From Apium graveolens (taxonomy: Eukaryota > Streptophyta > Magnoliopsida > Apiales > Apiaceae), in the NCBI RefSeq assembly GCF_009905375.1, contig NC_133656.1, positions 241,112,401 to 241,176,400 of the forward strand: a DNA stretch of 64,000 nt. The letters are read 5' to 3'. Position numbers and translations under genes: made by a program. Below are positions 21,381 through 31,745 of this stretch, one piece after another. How positions within the stretch are numbered: position 1 is the first letter of the stretch; each line of letters starts with the position of its first letter. Under the pieces are notes generated by a model. The model saw only the letters and a list, made by a program, of their open reading frames with translations, did not search any database and was not told the DNA's origin.

Positions 21381-24012
21381 CTGATATTTGCTAGCTCTTT
21401 CCTTCCCTTATACAAGGGAAATTAAGAATTCTCTCATAGATCTCAGAAACCTTTTAATTTTAGCTATGATGTTAACAATATTTTTTGTAGAACAATTATA
21501 TCTCCAAGTTGCAAAATAATACATGATAAACAATCATAAAATGTCCTATCCAGATTCATGTGGTTAGCTGATGATATTTTGGTGTTTAGTTTTCTCCTTT
21601 TACGCATTTTTTTATTTTCTTTACTCATCTTCTTGAATTACAGGCATGAACTCATTGAGTGTCACTATTGATCAACGCTCTCTCTGAACTCTGATGATTG
21701 AGATCATGAAAAAATATTGTTATGTTCAAAGATTAAAAAGAATAGATAAAGTACATAAAATATTATTACCATTAATAAATTTCTTTATGATTTATAAACA
21801 ATATGTTGAGATTTTCTAAACTAAAACCATCTATTGAGGACTTGAGATGTCAAGAAACAAAAATTCGTTTATTTGCATCAAACTTTGGGTCTCAAGCATG
21901 TAAAATAGCAGTTACATTTGAGACATCAAGACCTGTGCATCTTTTTCTAGCTATCTCTGTCTTCTATTTTTCCAGTTTGCGCAAATACACTAGAATCTTC
22001 ATTCACATATTGTTGTGTGCGCATCATCAACCTTATAAAAAAAAAATTGGCGGCTAACGAGTAGATGGGAAGAAAAATCTCTAGTTTAAATTGTGCAATT
22101 TGTTGATATGAACTTCAAGTTTCTACAACTGGAAGCATTGAACTATGGATAAAATTTTAACACTAATCATACATACTGGTACAATTGTCTATATGCTCGA
22201 AACTATCTGTGTGCTTGGTACTAGACTGAAAACATTGAAAATTGAAGTTAAAATGGCATATATAACAACCAAAAAAATTGCATATTAAATGTTATAATGC
22301 TAAAAATTGCTGCATAAAGTTATTTAATGTATGACATATGTATAATATATTTTACATTATGTTAACATACAGTACATAGGGCAAGAAGTTTTTACAGAGC
22401 GGGTTAATCACTCTCTTTTGCACTCACACATACACAACCACCTTATATTTTTACCTTTATCATCCAAAAGGGAGTTATTACTCTCACACCAGAGGTGCCG
22501 CGGGGCTCAAACCCCCTCTGGTGTTGTTTTGCAAACACCCGACCCAGCTACACCGTGAGAAGGGTCCAGGCACCGTCGGAGTTATCACAAAGTACAAACT
22601 ATTCTCCCTCCCTCTCCATGTCTGTGTGTGTCTGTGTGTTTAAATATATAACACTACATTTCGTTTATTTTGGCCGGGACAGGTTAAAGCTATCTTCCCT
22701 TTGACATTGTAGGCAAAAGCAAAATGCCACTATTTCTGTCATGAATGAAAATGAGAAGCTCTCAACTGTCTTAGAATATAGCTTGCTTGTCTTATGAAAT
22801 AAAGTCCTAAACGTGAATTCTCTTTGAAAATAACTCAACATTCCCTGAACCGAAACGGCTATTGTATAACTGCTTGACACCACACAGTTCATACACTATT
22901 GTTCTATTTGGTTGAAGGGAATACAAACAATATATTTGTTAACAAACTTCAATACAAAAGAAAGGTTGTAACTTGTAATTGTAAGAGGGATGAATATTGA
23001 AAAAAGACGAGGATGTGCAAATTGTTCATAATGTAACTAGGTAAATAATATTTTTTATTTTTATTTTTAAAAATAAAAATAAAAAATATTATTTGCAGCA
23101 ATTTTGTTGAAAATTAAGATTTCTAAAACTAAAAGAGTCGCTAAAAATAATGTTATAAAAATATAACATATAATTGGAGAGTTGATGAGTGTACCTGAAA
23201 TTTTAAGGAGTTATACACATTAGAAGTGGTACAATGGTACTTTATATTTTAATTTTATACTTTTTTTTGTCAGATGTTCCAATATGATACTTGATAAATT
23301 CTTAAAACATGCCTTCTTTCAATTTAAATCGATACATCTTTTTTCCAACTAACATTTCTTTATCCTTTCAAAAAAAATACTACTTATAATAAGATTATGC
23401 ATACATCATTTTTATATATATGTTTACTCTTTCATTGCTCTAAATATAATTTATCAAGCACATATAATTTGACCTATCTAAATAAATGTTGAATAAATTT
23501 AGTACTTAAATTACAATAGACATTTTGCATCATCCAAGTGTAATAAGAGAAGTTAGAACTCCATATATAATCCATATGTGCAAAATATTAAAATAATAAA
23601 ATATGACTGGATCTGAGCATGTGTTTTGCTAAAAAAAATTATTTAATATATAAAAATCTTATATTGAAATTGAGATGACTAATATTACTTCCCAGTTTTT
23701 TTTAGCATAAAACAATTAATTTAAAAATTAGTCAGTCATCAATTATCTAGAATATATTGGAACAACCATGTAAGTCAATAACGTGAAATTAAAATGTAGT
23801 TATAGATGGGGACTTACATCTCCTCTTTAATGCCCAGGCTACAATTTTATATATAGTATCACATTAAATCTTAAAAGAAACTCATAAACATCATAAAAAT
23901 ATAGGCTGCATTTCTTTGTCAAAATTACCATCGTCAATGTACACAACCATATCAATAAGCAACTCAAAAACCAATGCACTTAAGGGCTAGATGGATTATT
24001 ATGAGTATCTAC
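21381..24012. other. 3' flank of CNOT9-like copy B, non-coding
   Basis: AT-rich sequence with no supported gene. It holds the TG-rich simple repeat (22621-22640), the SINE-like block (22486-22580) and a 52-bp palindrome (23043-23094). It extends past the point where unit A is deleted (23285). Confidence 0.65.
23043..23094. repeat. Perfect 52-bp palindrome without spacer (unit B only)
   Basis: Arms of 26 bp (23043-23068 and 23069-23094) are exact reverse complements with no loop. Units A (~6052-6117) and C (~52939-53003) have the right arm only. Their ~30 bp of unique sequence (taccgggctt...) before it is replaced in B by an inverted copy of the right arm. Confidence 0.9.
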
Positions 24013-24190
24013 CTGAAAGCAGCATTTCAGACCTAAAAGCTCATACTTTCTGACTTCATCATTTTTTTGAGAAAAGAACTCTACCAACTTGCGATCTCGT
24101 TATTTTCCAAAATTCTGGTATCTCATTATCCTTGAGATGCTCAAATGGATAGCAAACATGTTTAAATTTCTCGAACCCAAAATGAAAGTC
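24013..24190 (-). pseudogene. Exon-like minus-strand segment, unidentified (unit B)
   Basis: A 178-nt block bounded on the minus strand by a polypyrimidine/TTGCAG acceptor and a CAG|GTAGAT donor. One frame reads DFHFGFEKFKHVCYPF and then EHLKDNEIPEFWK before stopping at an A-run. A second frame continues as LVEFFSQKNDEVRKYELLGL. This looks like a frameshifted exon of a host gene I do not recognise. It lies outside the Pack-CACTA, left of its insertion site. The unit C copy is at 54011-54188. Confidence 0.35.
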
Positions 24191-24260
24191 CTGCAATAAA
24201 CCATAAACAATTATAATATAGGCATATTTGTAAGGGGTTAGGGAACGTAAGACATTGCCT

Positions 24261-24405
24261 TCTTTGTTGCAACATGTACATAATTTGGGATGTTATGCAG
24301 ATCCGCTAGAAGAGAAGTGGGTAACACAACTCATTTGTTCTCACTGTTATCCAAATTGAAAATCGAACCTTGTTTCATAGTGGGAGCTTTTGCAAAGCAA
24401 CAAAC
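24261..24405. repeat. ~145-bp dispersed repeat shared with 38635-38790
   Basis: Both copies contain CTCACTGTTATCCAAATTGA followed by AAATC and AACCTTGTTT, with flanking similarity of roughly 80% by eye. The two lie on opposite sides of the Pack-CACTA within the same unit and are far more diverged than the units are from each other. Confidence 0.6.
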
Positions 24406-25427
24406 TAATATCAAAGTAAAAGATAATTAATTATGTAAATTCTTGATTTTTTAAAGATTTGGTCATAGGGAAATGGTTGCTAACTTGTAAACACCTATGT
24501 ACCTAAATTTTAGTCATTAGAGTAATCACTACGTCATAAGTGCACATAGGCAACCCCTACTATACAGTTGCATAAGGCCCAAATGGTGTTGCATAAGGTA
24601 ATATCCAACACCAAGGGGGGTTGCCAATGTGGAAGTGGTCGTAGACACCTAATGCAACATTTTGTGCAACACTTGAAAGTATTGCATCAGGTGGATTTTG
24701 CAACAGTAAATCACCTATTGTCAACAACAGAAAGTGTTGCATTAGACCTGATAGGATAGTACACTTGGTCCTACGTGGAAACTGACACATCAGATGCCAT
24801 GTCAGCAACAGGGGGTCCCTAGAGCCACATGAATAGAATAACAATAACAAGATTTGGGCCTTAAACTTAAGTAATGAAAGCAGTTTGACTTAACAGGTCA
24901 ATCACTCAATATTATGGTATTAATTGGGGCCTTAAACTTCCCATTATTAATTTACTACTTATTTAACACAGCGCAATTAAACCCAACCAATAAAGTCAAT
25001 AATTTCATTTTTAGAATTTATTACGAGCTATGGGCTATAAAAACATGCATCAACAAATGTACTTCTACCTAGGAACAGATTGAGCATTTGCCCCAAAAAG
25101 ACGCAAAACAGATAGTGTACAAAGCGTAAAAGATTTGTGATTTATCTGCCAAGAGAGACTAAAACATAGAGCTAAATACAACCATAAAAGCAACTGGACT
25201 CAAAAGGTAAATTTTTTTGGAGTCAATATAGGCCCCGACATTTCCTTTAATCAAATTACTTGAAACAACTTGCAACTAGACCAAACAAAATTCATTCTAA
25301 ATTTATATTTAACAAATCGATAATGTGCTATATAGTCTACATAGACATGCATAAAAAATGTACTTCCAGCCAAGGTTACAAAGGAGCATGTCCCCAAAAA
25401 GACGAGAAGCAAATTAAGTAAACTTAC

Positions 25428-26153
25428 AATCCAAGGTTGCTTTGAGGATCTGTGGGGCATCCTCTCCTTGATTACTTTTTCCAATCTCAGTGGTGCGAGG
25501 GGAACTAAATCAGCAATTTTCTTTAAAGCTGCATGCACACGACAAAGAACTTGCTCCTTTTTTGCAAGACCACGTGGCTGCTGTAATAGCCTAAGGAAAG
25601 AAAAAGGCGGCACAAAATTTCTTACAAGCATATCCAAGCATAGATAGAGGTATTTTCCGCTCACTGCAGCCTATAATGTAGTAAAAGAAAAACTAATCCT
25701 TGATAAGAACAAGCAATGATATCAAAGCAACAACCAACTCAACCAATACATCCATCACATCTGGACCATAGTTCCACAAGCTTATGCCACTTATCTGAAG
25801 GTAACAAACTTTCTTTAACAACCAAAAAACTAAAATCCGAAAAAAATAATGGAAAAAGAAATGAGCAAAAATATTAATGCACTATTACTTACAGAAGAAA
25901 GAAGCATTTTGTGGTGATCAGAATCTATGTAAGAAACTGCTCCAGACAGGGCTTTCAAACTTGTCTTTTAAATTATAAAACAACATTAGGTAAGCCTTTA
26001 CAGAAGTAATAAGAGGACATAAAGTTTACACATTTTAGTGCATATACTTTTCAAAAACACTCAACCTACCACAAGCATGGCCACTTCATCTGGTGCTAGG
26101 CATTTAGTATGGTGCGGAATCCCGATCAACTCGTGATAACTGTCAGATTGACC
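25428..26153 (-). pseudogene. RRN3 (RNA polymerase I initiation factor TIF-IA) gene fragment, unit B
   Basis: RRN3 links RNA polymerase I to the rDNA promoter. Four minus-strand exons: 26070-26153 (GQSDSYHELIG...LAPDEVAMLV), 25893-25964 (LKALSGAVSYID), ~25736-25794 (MSLWNYGPDVMD, read here ISLWNYG) and 25428-25670 (LYLCLDMLVRNFVPPFSF, QQPRGLAKKEQVL, IADLVPLAPLRL, ERMPHRSSKQP). Exons 1, 2 and 4 have clean GT-AG ends. The third lacks an obvious donor. The N-terminal and C-terminal parts of RRN3 are absent, so only the central region was captured. Identification is by recalled family motifs. Confidence 0.8.
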
Positions 26154-26294
26154 CTGAAAACTTATAAATCACTATTAATCACTATTAATCAACCATAAGA
26201 TTGATCTTCAAGCTGAGAATCAATGTCAAATGATTAGAATTTATAACATATAAAAATCCATTATCTACTTAAATGTTTGAAACTGCAAACAGAC

Positions 26295-26636
<342 letters not shown>

Positions 26637-29292
26637 TTATCTAATTGAATAGAACCATGAAAAGTGGTTAAGGGACTGCACGGATATACTCTACGTTCCC
26701 ATGTTGCTAGCAGTAACATCCATAACATACCACCACAGTCTGGTAGCCACAATCAAATAATAGACCCTAGAACTTATATTCAGTATTTCTAAATAATGAT
26801 TACTGGGATTGATTTTGGTGATCCCATTGCTCATGACCGACTTCGCTTCTATTATATACCCAGTGTTGCACATTTATGCTCCTTCTATTTTAATTACTTT
26901 GTTTACTTTTGCTAAGTACTTCATCCTATTCTGTTTTCTTGCTTGCTTCTAAAAATCTGAGGTGCTTAACTCTTCGTTGCTTATTATGCTACATACTAAG
27001 CAATAAGTCTGAGTGACTATGTACTGCTAACTATATTTTGTTTGGTAAAAAATTAAGTCCTCGTTTATAAGAATATCAAGATCCAATTCAATAGAATGAA
27101 TAATTGTTCTATGTTTAATTTGTTAGCATAACTCAAGCAAGGGCAAAGCTTATGCACATTTACTTTATAAAGCAATTGAAGAAATAGTTCTAATATCCAC
27201 TTAAGGACACACACAATTAACTATTTTTCTTAGTGCAAGACCCTCCTATTGTATTCAGTTTTTTATAATGATTGTTATTTGATGAAGAAAAAACTACTTA
27301 AAGAATATATTATCTCAGCTCAAAAACTAGTTAAAGAATTTATGGATAACTGGTGTCACTAAAATTTCTGAAGTGTTCGGGTAATACATGCCTTAGATTG
27401 AAGAACATGTTACCTTGATCCGTTCATATTCTCTGACTGCACAGGTTTTAGCTTCCTCTGTTACTCTTACATTTTCTTTCAACTCATCTATTTTGCGAAT
27501 TCACCACAAAAAATCTTTGATGAAGGAGCTTCAAGCTTTTCAATCCTTACATTCAAGGAGGCCAGTTCGGATAAAAGAGTTTGCACCATCAACAAAGCAT
27601 TCGCGCGGTCAGAAAATGCATTGTTAATTGCCAACATCACCCCAAGATAGTCATGAAGCTTATCCTGCAGTATAAGAATAGAGCATCTGTAAAAATCTAG
27701 CACTTCGAGTGGAACAAGATGCTTGAAAAGATAAAGGATCATGATTAAAGTTAGCAATTCAAGTCTGGGAAAGTATAACAATCCAGTAACTTACCAGATG
27801 CTTGACAGTTTGTGCATTCAACTCCCGATAGAGTCTACTAGCTTTGACAGCAGCAGTAGCTGAAAGAGATATGTCCTAAGTCCAATCATGTATGAGGATT
27901 TAGGAATAACTTTTATGTAATATGTTTTGATTTCATTGATATTAATAAAAGGCTTGTTTTGTTTTTATTGCGGGCTCTATCTATTTAAATGTTTAAATAA
28001 GACATACCACAGTTTAGAGTAAAGCTTTTTATGGATTGTGATGAGATCATAATAATGAGACCTAAAAGATGATAACTCTAAACTTAAATAGTTCCTGGTC
28101 GTAGGATTACTAACTGGTAATTAATAATCCGTAAAGATCGGTACATACTATGATTGCTTCATTATGAAGGATGTCTGTTCTCATAGACATTTGTGTGGTG
28201 ACACTATAGCTAGTATGTAGGTGCTTATTATAGAATAAGTTCACTGAACATGACTCACACAGCTGAACAACTGATGGAGTTCACTCACGTGTCAACAGTT
28301 GTTCACAAAGTGATAGTTGTACAAGTATCCACTACACCATAGATGGCCTACAGCAACACCCAAAAAAAGTTACAACAGGCCAAAAAAATGTTACCATAGC
28401 CACCCAAAAGACCTAAGGTAACATAAAATTTAGTTGCTTTTTTTCGAGTTACCTTTGACCCCTATGGTAACATTTCCTTTGCCCTGGTGCAACTTGGACT
28501 TTTGTGTTATAATAGACATCAAAGGTAACATCAATGTATGTCTATAGTATCACACTATGTATGTTACCTTTGCACTTTGAATTTGCAAAAAAAATGGGGC
28601 CCACTTGTGGGACACATATTGGGGCCCACAGGTGGGCACCATTTTTTTATAATGATTTGTATTATATTAATTTTATAGGATTTGTTTGTAAATTGAACAT
28701 ATATACCATTAACATATTTTTCATATGTAAAAAGCAATACTACATGAAATTCTACGATTCGAAATCGAATAATCCCAAAATATCATTACATACCACAAAA
28801 TGTATTACATCCAAACCAACTCAAACATTCAAACCATCACATGTCTAAAACTAAGACAACAACAATTATTTTAACTAAACAAAATAGTTCAAGTTCTTTA
28901 CTAAACATTAGAAAAAAAGATAAACTTGATAAAATAGCAACACCAGATGACATTCTCCTCGACTTCAGATGCATAGTGTTTGGTCCACTTTTTGTTAAGT
29001 GTCCTCTTTTACCAGCATGTCCCTAACCGCACGATACCCCAAAGATAATGCACAAATTAGTTTGACTCCAAGTTACCTCTTCTTTCCTGTGACTCAGTGA
29101 TGTAAAACTCAGTTTACATCTATTCATCAAATCCCAATATATATGAACATATACAAACAGTCAGTGCAGAGAAAAAAATAATATGCATTCCGACAGATAA
29201 ACTGAAAAATTAGCAGAAATAAAATTAAACTGCAATTTTTAAAATGGACTATTACTTATTTTGACATCCTAAATCATAACATAACATCACTG

Positions 29293-30249
29293 TTCAATTG
29301 AAGCTGCCCAATTGAAGGAGTGTGAACTGTTGATCCCTCTACAAGTCCCCAGAATTAATCATGTTGTTCTCTTTGGCGATGAATGCCAGCTGCCAGCATT
29401 TGTCAGTAGCAAGGTAGAGAAAGTTGTTTCTAAGAATTGCAATAAGATAATTTTTTTTAACTTGAGTCCAGTATTTTAGAAAAATATATAGATATATTTA
29501 ATTTATAGAATAAGTCCATTAGTGTAATATCAATGGAAGTAACATATATATATATATATCTCGATTTTAGAGTAAATTACCTAATCCATGTGCTATCTAT
29601 GTTAGGTTTCTACTGAAGTTGGCATCGGCCGAAGCTTGTTCCAGAGATTAAGTGCCCTTGGTGTTTCCAGAAACCTCCTTGACATTCAATACCGAATGCA
29701 TCCCAGTATAAGTAGATTTCCAAATGCAAAATTTTATCAGAATCGAATAATGGATGCAGAAATTGTCAGAAGTAACATTTATGAGAAGCTTTACATACCT
29801 GGTCCTATGTTTGGCACCTATTCCTTTTTGAATATTTCTTGTGGTAGGGAGGATAATTCCGACTTGCATAGCTTGAAAAACATGCTAGAAATAGCTGTCC
29901 TGCTTAAAATAATTCAGCTGCTGTACAGAGGTATATTAAGGGAGTTATTTATTAGCATATGTAGTTGTTTAAATGTAATTAAATTGAGTTGCACAAAATT
30001 TAACCCTTCTGGAGGATTATACTTTTTCTGTTTGTAGTAACTAGCTATAGCGAACAGTTTTTCTAAATCCGTATTTTACAACGTACAGCATGCGAAGCAG
30101 CCAAAGTAAAGGTTACAATTGGAGTTATCTCCCCCTATTCTGCTCAAGTGTCTGAAGTTCAACGAAGACTTGGGTAGAAGTATGATGACCATGAAAATTT
30201 TAAGGTGCATGTCAGATCCATCGATGGTTTTCAAGGCGGAGAAGCTGAG
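29293..30249 (+). pseudogene. Upf1/SEN1-type SF1 helicase gene fragment inside nested CACTA
   Basis: Three exon-like pieces. 29293-29413 reads ECELLIPLQVPRINHVV then FGDECQLPAFVSSK (motif II, DECQLPA). 29606-29930 reads GIGRSLFQRLSALGV then YRMHPSISRFPNAKFYQ (motif IV region). ~30088-30249 reads VTIGVISPYSAQVSEVQRRL, a TAG stop, then VRSIDGFQGGEAEV (motif V). Motif order is right for the Upf1-like family. The Walker A region is absent and the third piece has a premature stop, so it is non-functional. This is a captured segment of a host helicase gene. Confidence 0.8.
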
Positions 30250-31344
30250 GTTGAAACACCACTGGCAAAGGACAAACGAGGACCGCCAGATGGGAACCAT
30301 GGGCAAAAAGAAAATCAAAGAGATGTGAATAGAGATAGTTAAGGTCGTATGTAGTGTTAGCTCTAAGGAAACAGAGAACCTGGTCAAGGGTTTGCCACTG
30401 GAACCAGCTGCGTAGTGAAAAATCATGGAGCTAGAAAATGTAATGCACGGGGTACCAAATACGTAAAAGTACAAGTTCATATTTGAGTTCGTAACAGGAA
30501 GTTTATGCAAATTATAACATAACAAAATGCAAGCCTAAGCGAAACAAACCTGTAAAACTGGTGTTTTAGCTTCGATGAAGCCTAAAGATTAAACTGTCTT
30601 GCGTACTTCTGATACAACCTACTGAATTTGTGCAGAGGTTAACATCCAATTTTCAATAAGTCATGACTAATATAAGACAATGACAAGCTTTACATGGGAA
30701 ATATGAAAGAAGGCATAGCATGAAGTGAACAAATCTTCATTCCTTCATAATCTCCACCAAACAACTTTAAATCTGACCAACAATCAATAGTCATATCAAA
30801 CCACAAACCATAGGCTTCCAAATTAGCCACAAACTAACACAAAAACCCAACATTGAGGTGGTCTGTCATTGTGCCAAGAAGGATGACATTGTGCCAAAAA
30901 GATCAAACAAATGAGGCATATCATTAACATATGAATAGCAACATATCATTAACAGAACTCGACTCAACCTTCTACGTGGCTGTGCTACACTCGATCATTT
31001 CTGGACTACGTCTACATATCATTTACAGAACTAGACTCAACCTTCTGACTTTAGCACAATCAGTTCTGTATGCCTATACTTACCTGAACCTAAGCCTACT
31101 CTTCAAATAACAAAAATATCAACACACACAACACGATATGGTTTACTCCACAGTATTACGTCTATATAACATCCATTTTACTAGATTTTAGATATAGTCA
31201 GGACAATCTTATAACATCATACACAATAAATCACTCGATCAAAACTTACAAAAACTTTAAATCAATAAAAACCTAACAAATCAAACAATGAAAACTAAAC
31301 AAACATCCCATTTCAATAAACATACAACATAGCTAAACTAACTT

Positions 31345-31745
31345 TAAAATATACTTGTTCCGCATGATTCTTAAGCTCCTGCATCTCCTTTCCACTTTCC
31401 TCCAGCTCCTGCACTTCACTCTTCAAAACCCTAGTTTTTGACAAAATGAGTTATAACCAAATCAATTTAATTAGTGCATCTCAGCCAACAACTATAACAA
31501 TGTCATTACGAGAAACAGCTAAATCGACATATACGAAAAATGAAAAACAACCTGAATTGTTGCGAAATATCTGTATATTCAGAATCGAGGAGATCAATTC
31601 GAGACTTAATCGATAAAATAACGAAATACTTAGAAGCAATCTGTTGTTGTAGATTCAAACACCGATGATCGGCTAATATAATTGAAGAGATTTTGGAAGC
31701 TAACAGTAGAGATATGAGAGAGACGAGTGTACTGGAAATTTGGGC
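31345..31745 (-). pseudogene. Captured gene fragment with coiled-coil, unidentified, in nested CACTA
   Basis: The minus strand reads an open segment containing ILADHRCLNLQQQIASKYF and SRIDLLDSEYTDISQQF. After an apparent intron it reads LKSEVQELEESGKEMQELK, an amphipathic coiled-coil-like stretch. This looks like the 5' part of a host gene caught by the element. I do not recognise the family and saw no convincing start codon. Confidence 0.4.
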
